This document shows, one piece after another, positions 41,902-55,191 of a DNA stretch of 64,000 nt. Origin of the DNA: Metaphire vulgaris (lineage: Eukaryota > Annelida > Clitellata > Crassiclitellata > Megascolecidae). The notes under the pieces are model-generated. The model was not told the origin of the DNA and made no database searches. It was given only the letters and a program-made list of their open reading frames with translations. Where the stretch lies: NCBI GenBank assembly GCA_018105865.1, contig CM030861.1, positions 9,946,584 through 10,010,583 on the forward strand, written 5' to 3'. Position 1 is the stretch's first letter, and every line of letters begins with the position of its first letter. A program made the position numbers and the translations under genes.

Positions 41902-44515
41902 ATGGTGGGTTTGGAGCATTTCGTAGCCATTGCCGAAGCCCTTCTGAAATACCAGGAACGTGGGTTCCTATGCGACACCGTGCTGGTTGCAAAATGCGGC
42001 GGCCATCTGGAGGCTCACGCCGTGATCTTGGCCGCAACCAGTCCAGTTTTCCTGATGGCGCTCGAGTCTGCGACCCTGGAAATTCCGCGTCATATTTACT
42101 TTCCTGACATCGAGCTCGATGTACTCCAGGTTGCGATCAATTTTGTCTACACCGGGAAGCTGCTTCTGCCCGCATCCTATTCGAATGTGGACGAATTAAC
42201 TAGGCTGTTTGTTAAGCTGTCGGAACTGGGTCTGAGCCTTCAGAGGTTGCACGGATGTGAGATGGTCTTCACTAGGCAAGAATGCTGAGCTTGGATTTCG
42301 TTACCTTTTAAAAGAATTATTATTGATGTAGTCGTATTATAGTTGTGGATAGTTAATCTGTTATTGTCTCATGGTATTCATCATCATCATCAGTGCATTT
42401 CCATGTCTTATAGTCAAGGCCATATATAAGGGTGTCATTGTTTTGCCTTGGTTCTTTTCTTTCTTCGGCCAGGGTACATCCGTAATATATGGATGGTCCC
42501 CATGTGTATCGAACATCAACGGTCAAGACTGGTCCATTCGTCCAACCATCTTCTCTTTGGTCTTCCTTTTTTGTTGTTGTTCCTTTCTATTTTTCTGTGT
42601 GTGTGTGTGTGTGTGTGTGTTTCTTAGCAGAGTGGATTAACAAATAAGTTATATTGTCAGATGTGTGGTGGACTGTTTTCAAGAGGAGTGATTATTCTGT
42701 ATGTTTTTTATTTGTCTTTGCAGAAATGTGAAGAGCGTGGATAACGATGATGTGCAGATTCTAGAAGAGTTTCGTGTCGTTGAGCACAACTATCACCGAA
42801 GCCCTAAGGACAATCAACTAAAAGTAATTGAAAACAATTGTGAAGACATCGAAGAGGTTAAAGAGGTCAATATCGATGAGGTCGACTGTAAGACTGATGG
42901 GGACATCTCTTGCCAAGAACGTCCGCTTAATGTCGATGTTTGTAGCACGTTCGATGATGTCGCAGTCCAGAAGGAGCCGGACTTTATATCACTGATGAAA
43001 GTTGAACGTCTTCCGAAGGACTCACAGAAACAGTTAACTGTAGAGAACTTGCAAACTGCTGATGCTGCATTATTTCGTCGTGCTGCGTCTGTACCAGAGG
43101 GTTTACATAACTTGAATGGTGACTCATCTGATGTAGGCAGCAGCAGTGTTGAAAAAGCGAATGGTTTCAACGGAATCGATGATGTTCGTAAAGAGCACGC
43201 GAACGAAGGTGCGGAAATTTATATGATGCAGAATATTCTAGATGTCGTCGAGCCAAAAAAGGATCCCGGCATCTATCGATATATCTGCGATTTCTGCGAC
43301 GAGAAAGACCGGCACGAGTTCCTGTCCGAACACGAGCTTTCGCGGCACAAAATCAAGCATCACTGGGACGTCTCGCACAGGTGCGCATTTTGCGGGCGCA
43401 AATTTTGCTCGCAGGCGGGCCTTCGAACGCACATGAAATCGCACACCGGGTCGAAGTTGACGCAGCGCCGCAAGAAGTTCAAGTGCGCTGATTGCGATCG
43501 TCTGTTTTATACGGCCGCTGCTCTCGAGGGTCACAAGTCGAAGCACACCGGTCTGAAGCCGTGGGAGTGCAACACCTGCGGCCAGAAGTTCACGATGCGC
43601 AGCAGTATGGAGAGGCACCGGTATCTGCACATCGGATACAAGCCGTTCCTCTGCGATTTCTGCGGGAAGGGATTCATAAAAAGTCACAACCTGACCGAAC
43701 ACGTGCTCAGCGCGCACCGCGACGCGGAGCACGAGTACGAATGCGCGCTCTGCGCGGACAGGTTCCGGCACAGGTCCGAGATCGAAAAGCACGCGCTCGA
43801 AGTCCACCAGCTGACCAACCTGGAAGAGCTGAGCACGATGGTGAAGCAGCAGGACGCGTTTCTGTGCGACTTCTGCGGCAAGAACCTGATATCGGCGAAG
43901 GCGCTGAAGATGCACCAGAAGGTTCACAGCGCGACGCGACAGCACTGCGAGACGTGCGACAAGACGTTCGCCTCGACCAGCGCGCTGAACGTGCACAAGA
44001 GAATTCACAGCGGAGAAAAGCCGTATGTCTGCGAAACGTGCCACAAGGGCTTTCTGCAGAAGCCGTCGCTCGAGTCGCACCTGGCGACCCATTCCGTCGT
44101 CCGTCCGTTCGTGTGCATGGTCTGTTCCAAGTCCTTTGCAAACAAGAGCCAACTGAACCAGCATGCGTTACTGCACGCCGGCGAGCGGGCGTACACCTGC
44201 GGCATCTGCCACAAGCAGTTCACGTCGAAGAGTTACTTTATACTTCACAATCGGACTCACACCGGCGATAAGCCTCACGTCTGCTCCGTCTGCGGCTGCA
44301 CCTTTACCATGAAGCACCATCTTACGAGGCACATGCGGGTCCACACCGGAGAGCGGCCGTTCGCGTGTCAGATCTGCAACAAGGATTATAAAAACAACGT
44401 CGATCTGAGGTACCACTACATACGGTTTCACAAACTCGAGTTCGAGCAAGTCAGCATCAATAACAGATCAAAATACATTTTTAAACTCGACAGAGATAAC
44501 ACAATTGTTAATTAA
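41902..44515 (+). CDS. BTB/POZ domain and C2H2 zinc-finger protein (2 coding exons, 721 aa)
   Basis: Probable sequence-specific nuclear transcription factor; BTB domains dimerise and recruit corepressors, C2H2 arrays bind DNA. Exons 41902-42275 and 42724-44515. Residues 1-120 form the BTB domain (GFLCDTVLV, HAVILAATSPVF, FVYTGKL). Residues 125-300 are an acidic linker. Thirteen C2H2 fingers follow at about 313-694, several joined by TGEKP-like linkers (HSGEKPYVC, HTGDKPHVC, HTGERPFAC). Start: ATG 41902 in context CGACAATGG, 15 nt after a splice acceptor; the open frame upstream begins at a TTG and is not used. Joining the exons in frame needs a GC donor (AG|GCAAGA at 42276); the nearby GT donor (GTGAGA, 42256) gives an immediate stop. 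AATAAA at 44541-44546 is a likely poly(A) signal. The ZBTB family is clear; orthology to one member is not. Confidence 0.9.
42365..42560 (-). mobile_element. Possible LINE 3' fragment in the BTB-gene intron
   Basis: Starts on the plus strand with CATCATCATCATCAGTG, as the LINE ends at 12880 and 25430 do. The reverse strand has a K/R-rich phrase (GRPKTKEK-like, 'MVGRMDQS'). Followed by a (GT)n at 42598-42622. Weak. Confidence 0.35.
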
Positions 44516-46445
44516 TTGATAGGCAGTCGTTGACAATAAGAATAAAATTGCTTCATTGCATAATTAGGGTAAGAACTTGCATTGGAATGCATCGTTACCT
44601 TGCCTTTGTTTGGTTGTAACACAATTGACTGGTTTTTGCATTTTAATGTCATTTTTGGCCATTTTAAATGTGCCCACAGAGTTTGCCTTTATTTCAGTAT
44701 TTTATCTTGTAATGTTTTGTATTATTTAAGATCAGTAAAAGTATTGTGCATTAGGGTTGTACTTTTTACTTCAGTTTCACTTCATTTTTTGTAGTTTCTA
44801 ATTTTGGCACAATGTATGGGACGGTTGGCAACCAAAGCGCAAAACCGTTTAGATATTTTTGTGTGGGGGTTAGGTAGCTTGAGCTTTTTTGTTTGCCTGA
44901 GACTTTCATCCAAAAATGTCGATGTACCCTCTTATTCCGGTGTCCTGGCTATGCCACTGTAAACATAATCCTCTTAAAAATAAAATGAATACTGGCTTTT
45001 ATTGGTGGATGCAAGAGCAATTTAGAATTATTGCTGATAGATAAGGGTGAGTGTCAATATAGGTAAATTATGAGTGTCTAGATATCAAATGAGTGTCAAA
45101 CAAACTTCTATGGTGCCGCTGTAATAATGCCTTAGACATTAGCCGATGGCGCACCAAATCCAAATTGAATTGGAGCCAGGTCAAGCAGGAAAGAACAGTG
45201 GGGTAGCACTCTAAGGACGGGATAGATATCAAAGTGTCAAGATAGACATCAAATCAAAATATCCAGATGGATATCATTCATGTAATTCACAGCAGTGGCG
45301 TCGCCAGGACTTTTGCGTTGGGGGTGGCAAAAGGGGCTGGCGGTTAGATTCTTTACACCACCCCACCCTCCTACACACAAAACTTTCTCACCAGATTTGC
45401 GCGAATTTGATAGGTTGCCTGGGGTCAGGTTGGGGGGCAACACCCCCCCCGTGGCGACGCTAATGAATCACAGATATCAAGTGAGACAGATGAGGTAAGT
45501 AACCAAGAAAGTGTTCAGATAGATGACAAGTAATAGTTGAGAACAGAGTAAATATTGAGATAGAATGATAGATTAGATACAGAGGAAGCGTTGAAATAGT
45601 CAAATAGATAAGATCTATCTGTAAGCGGCGTTCTTGTTCGGCGTTCTTCGGCAGGAGTAGCGAGCCGTTGGCGTCGGCTTCTTACTTAGCGGCGAAGAGA
45701 ATCGCGGATTTCTAGGAAGGCTTCTTCTCGGTGAATAATTCTACTCTATTTTTCTATTAAAATACATCTTAATTACTATTTACGCGGACAGTTCGGCGGA
45801 TCGTTCGGCAGATCGTTCGGCCGATCGTAAATGACTATCTGTCTCTGATCCTGTCGATGATCAACACTCTGTCTGGGATTTGCGTCTCGTAATTCCGTCT
45901 GTCCGTGCCGAATTTTCATGTTCGTGCTAATGTGAACATTTTTGGCGCATAATTTTTCAGGATTTTCGTGAAAATCGTTTAATTTGGAATTATTGGTTTA
46001 TACGAGCGATTTTTATGCTATTTTATTTGATTAAATAGTGGTTTTGACGGTGATCGTATAAAGTGGTAGGTTTTAGTAATTTTTTAAAGGTCGCATGTGT
46101 TTTAGGTCAATTTTTCAGTAAAAGTCGATATATTGATCGTTAATTTATATAGCGCTTTATGATAATGAATCGGTCATCAGTCTGACTTTGCTCGACTGAG
46201 TCAACTCCACTCATGCCCCTCTGCTCTGAACTCATAAACATATGCAACCCTGAGATGAGCAGTTTTCATGGCCCCATTTTGTAATCCAGTATGCCTCTGT
46301 ACCTCCACATATGTTTTGCAATCACCCTGTATCCTGCAAGTGTGTATCAATTTTAGCTGCATATGTACTTGCCAGTGAAAGAACAATTTAATTGTATTGA
46401 CCTTGGTAACACAACATATCTTTCAATTTGCAGCTGGATATCAAA
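44516..46445. other. BTB-gene 3' UTR and putative NAP1L promoter/5' UTR
   Basis: The first part is T-rich 3' flank, followed by a SINE-like GGCGCACCAAAT repeat (45107-45185) and a MITE (45293-45465). From about 45620 to 45910 the DNA is locally CpG-rich (GGCGTTCTTCGGCAGG, repeated GTTCGGC), unlike its surroundings. That patch is the best candidate for the NAP1L promoter and first noncoding exon. A noncoding exon is implied because ATG 46446 follows an acceptor (TTTGCAG, ending 46433). Confidence 0.5.
45293..45465. mobile_element. hAT-like MITE with TIR CAGTGGCGTCGCCA
   Basis: CAGTGGCGTCGCCAGG at the left, CGTGGCGACGCTAATG at the right (imperfect TIR), flanked by ATTCACAG and AATCACAG (8 bp, one mismatch). 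The GC-rich interior makes opposing spurious frames. Confidence 0.75.
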
Positions 46446-49400
46446 ATGACAGATAACAGGCGACATTCGGGGAAGTATGTATAGGCTACGACATGCTTAC
46501 TGTTGGAGTTGATTGTTTAAGACTCTTTATTTAATCAATCAATCAATCAATCATAATGCTTAGGGCTGAGGTGTCAAATATACGGCCCGCGGTCCAGATA
46601 CGGCCAGCAACAAGTTTTTCATCTGGCCCGCATGTGTGTTTCTGAATACCAGAAAGAACTTTATGTTTTACCAGAAGTTATTTTATTTAAGACATATTCA
46701 GAAAGTACATAGGCCCTATATGAAGATTGGAAATTACATGTATGAAATTCAAATTTTTTACATAGGCCTATGATAGAAATGAAATAAAATTGTTGTTGTT
46801 TTGTGCAATAGGCCTACTGTAGTTCATGTTAAAATTATGTACAAATCTGGCCCACGACAACCACAAAGACTTTTATTTGGCCCGCTAAATGAAATGAGTT
46901 TGACACACCTGGCCTAGGGCATCAGCTGATGGTGTGCCAAATCCAATCCGAATAGAACCAGATCGAGCTGCTAACTGCCAGCAGAGCCACTGTGACCAGT
47001 TTAACCCCTTAACTGGGGATCCCGGATATATCCGTCCATTTTACATTGAGTTACAGTTAAATACACAGTTAAGGGGTTAAGTGCAAAATACTCAGTTACA
47101 TGGTACCTATAGTTTGGTGAGAAGACAATCGGATATACATTGTGGTGCCATCTTTTCAAAGAAACTGGATCACAAGTCTCTGTTATTGTGTTATTTTATT
47201 ATTTTGAAATAAAGTTTGTGGCGCTGATGTGCAGAGAATCCATTGGTATTGTGAGGTTAATTAAGGGTGTGGAGGATATTTTACATGCACAAAAGATAAG
47301 ACCTTCTAAGTCTTCTAGTTCTAAAACGTGTTTTGTTAATCGGGCTTTTCATTAGCACTGAGTATTTTGAATGAATTCTTTGTTATTTGTCTTTATTCTT
47401 AGTGCATCTGAGGCAAAGAATAACAACAATGGTCAGTTTGTTTGCATGTATAATGCTGTTATTATTTCTGCCATTATTAATGCAAACCTTAGACAGCTTT
47501 TGAATTTTAGCAATAGCTAGTTTATTGTTTTTGTATCTATCATGAATAGAGCTTTCAATGTATTCAAGTAGCTTTTTTGTGAACCTCATTAGTTCATCTG
47601 GTCTTGTAATGTAATGTAATGTAATGTAGCAAGGCATTTATGTAGCACCTTGTCAGAAAACAGGTAAATTTCCAAGTGTATCGGAAACAGTGTCGTGGAG
47701 TTTTTGGCTGCAAACCTACATATGCTGGCATCAAGTGTATATGCAGGCTTGCAACCATATCGAATCCAAAATGAGGTTTTGCTGGAATGGTGTTGTCTTT
47801 GACCCAGTAATTATGTTAAGACTCAAACAAATTTCTTCAGAGACTTGACTAATACAAGGTTGTTAGTTGTTGATGACAATGCTTGATTAAACATAATAAA
47901 TAATGCTAGGGTTTAGAGTGGTTCAGTAGGACCTGCCCTGTGTGAGAACCACTAATATGTTCTATCCATCCATTCATTCACATTATGGTCTCTGCTGTGT
48001 AATATCATTCTTTGCCCTCATGTCCTCTAGTAGGGTTTGTTCCTGTATTCTCCTTCTTTGTCTTCTTGTCTTTGAGTCTTCAAATAACAACAACACTTTG
48101 CAGTACACTTGACATCATTGCCTCATTCAGTTGGACATGAACAAGAATTTGTAACTCTTCTATTTATATAATTGAATTGTCTTTATATGCCTATCAGTTG
48201 GTATAGGTTGCTGCTATTTTAAAGTATATGGGTATCCAGTGTTTACCAACAAGGTCCAGTTGCTCCGCCCACTGGTGGGCAGAAACCATAGAAACCATTG
48301 TTGTCTATTAATAGACGCCAATGGCAGAAGCAGATTTCTTGCTGGTGGGCATAGATCAGTGACCATAGAGATTGTTCTGGATACTCCTATACCCAATTTG
48401 TTGCCACCTTGAAGCCTTGATTTGGAATTTTCATGATTTTCATGCAGATGGTACTAATCAGATGATTGAGGAGCTTGGGAATGTTCAAAGTCAACTTGGC
48501 CAAGCAACTGACCCCATGACTTATGTTCACAGGTAGGTGTTTTTGTTCCCGTTCTTGAAAGGCAGAAAATTTTGACTTGTTACCCCCATTGTAAAACACT
48601 TTGCTCAATTATAAAGTCTTGACAATTGACGATGTGATTTGAACATCCAGAATATGACAGCGACAAGTAAAATTTTTCATCCCATAGCATGTTTTTTAGG
48701 TACTTATTCGAACTGAATTAATGAGTGCTAGTAAGCTGACTGTAAATTTAAGAGTTCTTATGAAAAATTGGGAGAAGTTCTTTCCAGAAAATTTGAAATG
48801 GAAATGAATGACAGGAGTTGAAGAACAGAACGTAAAAAAATCAAACAAAAATGTTTCTGATTATCTATGTCTGATTTAACGTACCGGTAGTTTCAACTTT
48901 AGACCCAAATTCCATGTCATTATTTGGTCAGTAATGTAACACTGAACCACGGGGACCATGGCTCAATCTTAGGTGCCTCTGTCTCTGTGTAGAGTAGGAT
49001 CCATTCTTCACAGATAAGACATTACTTATCTAGAACATCTTTTAGGCCTTCAGACTTTTCTGCCTCACAATATTTTGCACAGCTACATCAGCTACATGTT
49101 GATAATTTTATAACTAAAAACTCAGACTGAGTGAAGTGAAGTGAAGCCTTTTAGACTGGGGGGGGGGCTCTGAGTCATGTGGACCATATTGCTAAATATT
49201 GCTCTGCTATATTTGGTATGTTCTGTAACTTGTTTTAATCGCTATTTGTTGTTTAAATTCTATAATTATAAGATGATTTCATAAATGTTTCTGGAACAGA
49301 TACAGTTTCTGGAAGATCAAATATTTATTTCTCTGTGGTGTTGTAGTTTTTCATTCAATAGCCTAGCTTCTAGCTGTGCTAAGCTGGGAAATGTTGTTTG

Positions 49401-52400
49401 ATTTTTTTCCTTAGCCTACCAGCTCCTGTCAAGCGTCGTCTGAAAGCACTGAAGAAGCTGCAGTCTGATATGTCAGATGTTGAGGCCAAGTTCTTCGAAG
49501 AGCTGCACCAGCTTGAGTGCAAATATGAGGATCTTTACAACCCTTTTTTCATGAGGGTATGACATCAAGATGTTATATTGTATAAGTGATATATCGTATA
49601 AGTGCAGAATGTAAAGTGCTCTTGACTTTGACATTCAGCTATGATTATTGCGCTATATAAATTGACGTTTTAACATAACATAACATAACAAGCTTACTGC
49701 CTAGCTCAGAGGTTCTCAAATGTTTTAGGATTTCTTGTGTGGCGGTCCCTTAGAAATATTTGTGAAGAATCACGGACCTTATAGAATTTCAATTTTAAAT
49801 TAACTGCAATTAACACATAGGCTTATTGTTTTCACAATAAATTATTTAATCAGAAAATATTGCAAAGCTTAGTGGTCAAATTTAAATTCAAATGGGACCA
49901 GCACTCTTAGTGTGTTTTGTGTTCTGAGGTGTCGATGAGATATCTTGAGAAAGTAATCCCTTTACAGTCCCTCTGAAACTGCTTGGCGGTCCCCTCTATG
50001 GGACCGCGGACCCCAGTTTGAGAACCACTGGTCTGGCGCAAGCTACCGATTTTTCCCGACATTGTTTGGATGTAATATACTGTAATTTAAAGGGAAATAT
50101 TTTGAAGCTTCACATTGGCTGATTGTTTCATAATGCCTTTCATTGTAACCCCCTTAACCGTGTATTTAACTGTAACTCATTGTAAAATGGACGGATATAT
50201 CCGGGATCCCCAGTTAAGGGGTTAAAACAACACATTGGCTGATTGTTTCATAATGCCTTTCATCTTTAACCCCTTAACCGTGTATTTAACTGTAACTCAA
50301 TGTAAAATGGATGGATATATCTGGGATCCCCAGTTAAGGGGTTAAAACAACCGAACTAATGCACAGGCTTGTATATGTTGGCAGAGGTACAGGATTGTGT
50401 CTGCAGAGGTTGAGCCTGACGATAATGAATGTCAGTGGCCGAGTGAAGATGAAGAAGACTATCTTGAGGTAAATTTTGATCTGATTCAGTTTCTAATACC
50501 TCTTGGTACCTCTTGGTGGGAATTATGTTTCCCTTTTGGTATCCTTAATTTATAATCATCTTTATTCGTGACAAGCACAGCATTAAAAAAGTAGTACACA
50601 ACCAGTAGTACACAACCAAGGAAAACACAAATCAACTGAACAAAACTAAATAATAAAAAAATAAAAAAATAAACAATAATAAACAAATAAACTAAGCACA
50701 AACTTTATTGTTTCCATCATTTGTATTACCCTATTTGTATTAGCTAAATTGGCTGTTATTCTTTTAAATATAATTTCATGTTCTGTTATAATAAATGTTA
50801 TGTATGATATTGGAAATATTGGGAAATAAATAAACTAAAACTAATTTAGTTTCTAGAATTGGTTTTTACTATTGTCAGTTACTGGAGCCTACTTCTATCA
50901 GTCGTTTTGTGAATTTTTTATTTTTGATTTCTTGAAAGGATGAGTTTAAGAAGAAATCTTCCATTCAGTCCACCAACAATTCTGCTATTGTGAGAAGTGA
51001 TGAAGGTAACCTTAGAAAAGATTGTTCTTGAGAATTTAAAATTCGCCGCCATGCTCTATGCATCGGTTTGGGGATGCAGTGGAATAGTGGTGGGGGTTCT
51101 TGTAGTGAAGTTGGAGAGTTGCATGTTCGAATCTGACACTAGGCGCTGCTTAGTGATCTTGGGCAAGTTGTTCATCCCCAGTTGTCTGTGAGAAAAGCCA
51201 CGGGAGATAACTGCACTCATCATCTGGGTTACATAAAAGTCACTTGGGGCAGAGAACTCATCTCCATCATTGTTATCATTATCAAGGCATAGAATAAAAA
51301 GCACCCAAAGTTTATCCCAACATTTTCTCTGATTGTCTTTTTCTTCCATTAATGAGCTTGGAAGCAACATTTCAGGTCAGGTCTTCTCTTCGTTCTCCGG
51401 CTGTTTCCAGCTATCAACTTCTCCATGACATCTCTCCAAAGTTCTCTGTTCTTTGCTATTTCTTCCAAGGACATTTGGTGTCTTCCGTCAGTCTTTCTAC
51501 ATCAAACAAGGAAATACATCCCAAATGCAGTTAATGTATCAAAGCATTTATATAGCACTTCTTCTGGACTAGGCACTAGAAACTCCCCACCACCACTGTG
51601 ATTACTTTAAAGGGAAATATAAAGTGTTCCAGCAAGAATGTCACATGTATGCTTTTTGTTATGATTGCATTTATCCAGTTATTGTGTCATTGTATGTGCT
51701 GTATTTTAGTGTGCAGTAGTGAAGGAATTCCTGATTTTTGGCTAAGAATTTTCAAGAATGTTGAAATTCTGGATGATCTGCTTGAGGTTGGTTGCTGTCT
51801 GAAGAAGTGTTTTAATCAAAAAAAATTACAAATATTTTGTTTGGCAAATCAACTGCTTAGTTAACTAATTAATTATATGAGATATGTATTTCACAGAACA
51901 GGAGAAATCTTACTAATCCACTTAAAATCCTATTAATATTTGTATTACTTTTAAAATCATAAATCATTCTCTTTGTCCCTTGATAATGGCAGAGATATGC
52001 AGGGTTGGTACCAGGCACCCATAAAATCTACCAATGTGGAGGGCTCGGTGGTCATAGGGGACCTAACCAAAGGATCATTTTTTCTGTATTCTCCTCCCAC
52101 TTCCTACGTCCTTGAGGCCCCCAAATATTTATTCTTTGGGGGGGGGGCACCACAGATTAGTTTGTGGCCTTGACGGTACAGTTCCAGTTGTTGATTCTTT
52201 GTCCTAGGAGCACGACGAGCCAATACTTAGACACCTCAAGGACATCAGGGTCAAGCTCCTCAGCAAAGGGGCTCCGGTGAATAAAATCGTTTACTTCCAG
52301 CTTTGTAGACATATGCGACTCTTCAACGTAGGCTGGTGGGGGGCAGGTGGCCAATCATAGTCGTCGAGGCTGTTTGCACGAATATTTCGTCTTCTTGGGT

Positions 52401-55121
52401 CAGGGAGGAGGTGGGAAGTGCAGTGGCACGGACCTGGCCCGCGTTGGCGCCTGCAGAAATTTTTCCAGGAGGGGCAAAACACAATAGTCGTGGTTATGCC
52501 ATGTGTTACTCCAGGAGGGGCAAAACACATTTTAACACAATGGTCACACTTAATATTTTAGCAAGGTTTTCAAATTTCACTGTGAAATATTGGTATTTGC
52601 TTATCATAAAACCATTTGAATCTAGTTCTCAGAATGTGACATCAGCCAGGTTTGATTGTGGCTCTTTTGTCATTCCTTCGAGTATTTATTATGTTTTGCT
52701 TTTCTTTTAGGGGTTCATTTTGGAATTTGTATTTGAGCCAAATGAATACTTTTCCAACGCTATTCTCACCAAAGAGTACACAATGAATCTTGGACCGGAC
52801 CCGGACGATATCTTGTCCTACGAGGGGCCAGAAATTGTAAAGTGCAAGGGGTTGGTTGGATTTGTTGGTTGTATTTTTTAAAACCATTTTTTAACTCAAA
52901 GACAGGGTTATTTCTAAGATCATCAATTTGGGGGGTGTCGGTAAATTCTGGGCTGCCCTGCCAAAAAGTGTGACAAGCAAAAAATGTCATCCCATAGCTG
53001 AAATTGGAAGGTGTTGGGGGGGCTGTCGGTCTCAAATTGTTGTGGAGGGGATGTGGAGGGGTGTTAGGGGAGTGTAAAAATATCCCTGTTCACAGAATAG
53101 GCTATTTTAGCGTTATTTTCTGATCAACGTTTGAAAAGAAGGATGCGTTGAATTTGAATTGTTTGACAATTTGTTTTCGGCCTTACATATTTTATGTTTA
53201 TTCAAGATGTTCGATCGACTGGAAAGACGGAAAGAATGTGACGGTGAAGAGGGTTCAGAAGACCCAGCGTCGTAAAGGTCACGACACCAAGCGAACGGTC
53301 ATCAAGACCGTTCGGGCGCAGTCATTCTTCAACTTTTTCACCCCTCCTCACGGTCAGTTTTGGAATATTCTATTTCCCACCCAATAGCTTGGAATATTCT
53401 ATTTCCCACCCAATAGCTTGGAATATTCTATTTCCCACCCAATAGCTTGGAATATTCTATTTCCCACCCAATAGCATGGAGCATCGTATAATATTTGCCT
53501 GTTTCCAGTACAGTGTGCATTGCTGGGTATTGGTCACTGGGTTATGTTTGGCGAATAGAAACGTATGTTCTAGGCACAGTTTGTGTATAATACCGATGAT
53601 ATTATTATAGTTTTATCAGGGGCGTAGCCAGGAATTTTTTGATTTGGAGGGTATAATGTGATTGGGGGGGGGGTATAAATCTTAAAAACACAATAAAATT
53701 GTTAAGGTAGTCTGATTTTGGGACTATATGTACCGATATACCCCCGTCGCTATGCCCCTGAGTTTTATGAAGTTTCTTATATTGAATAATACTCAATTAA
53801 ACCTTATTAGATAGACATCTACCTACAGAAATAAATAATACTAACTCATTTTTCTAGCTCCACTTCTAATATTCAGAGGTATCAATCGACAGTACTCCAA
53901 ATCTAGACACTTGTTGTGGATGGCATTTTTCCAACCTTGACCTTATACTGCATCTCCGTTCCAGCAGTTGCGTTCTGTTGTCCGTCCCCCTCCGCCTAAA
54001 ACTGCGAAACTCGGGGAGAGATCTTTTACGCTGGGGAACCCCATCCTATGGAATGCATTGCCAGATGAAGTGACTAAAGAGACCTCTTGTTTGCAAACTG
54101 TTTTTACTAACAAACAGACTAAAAATCCATCTGTTTAGGAGTCATACCCCTGTAGAGCGCCCTTTTTTGGTTTTAAGCGCCCTTGTTTTTGGTTCTATTA
54201 TGTTCTTCCATATAAATAGTCAGTATACAATACAATCTCCTACAAGTGCCCCTGTAAAGTGCTCTTGACTTTGGCCTTTGCCATGCTTATTGCACTATTA
54301 TAAATATTATTGTCATAATAATAATAATAATCATATTGCATGTCATTTTGTTTTGCACTTTTGGTGCATTTATTTCACTTATTTTGTTTTGTCTATTTTA
54401 GTCCGAGAAGGAGAAGTGATCGTGAGTATCCATCTTAAATTTTGATTTTATGCGGTAACACTGAAACCTATCAGATAAATTTAAATCAAGCTGTTCGTCT
54501 CATGCAACACCTGATGATATTTTACTGCATTTCTGATATTATATCATTCTTTGGCCTAATAAAATGATGATAATTATGCACTTCTATAGCACCAGTTCTA
54601 ATACCTAAGTGTATCGATCGATGGTTCTTCAAATCCATCCGCAAAAGACCAGGTTCATTCCAGAGATCCATCAGAGGAAAAGAGTAAGACCGACTATGGA
54701 GGTAAAGCTAATTGAAAGAGATGTGTTTTAAGTCTGGATCTGAAAAAAAACTCAATGAATTGGAAGATCTGACAGCCAGTGAGGAAGAGTTCCAGATTTT
54801 TGGCCCAGATATAGAAAAAGCTCTCTTAACAAAGGCATAATAAAAGGCAGGACTTGCTCCCATAGGCGTAAACTTCTATCGGGCACCTAAGCTCGAGCCC
54901 CCATGTTTTTAGACAAGGCTCTGGAGATTGCACCCCTGCAGTTGGACTCCTTTTTGTCTTGTTCTCTGTGTTAATATTGATTTCCAACAGTACACTCTGT
55001 GGCTTATCTTTCTGTTATTAATTTTTATTGTTTGAATATTATAATCTACGGTTGTATTTTGATTTTGAATTTGCACGAACAGAGTGACCTCGACCAGCAA
55101 ACCAATCGAGTCTTTATTTTC

Positions 55122-55191
<70 letters not shown>

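Noticed and set aside
43238..44164. 308-codon antisense open frame over the zinc-finger exon
   Set aside because: Explained by the GC-rich, Cys/His-periodic sense strand; leucine/arginine-rich with no domain and no splice context.
43492..44271. 259-codon second plus-strand frame in the zinc-finger exon
   Set aside because: Shadow of the C2H2 frame; Arg/Ala-rich translation without recognisable domain.
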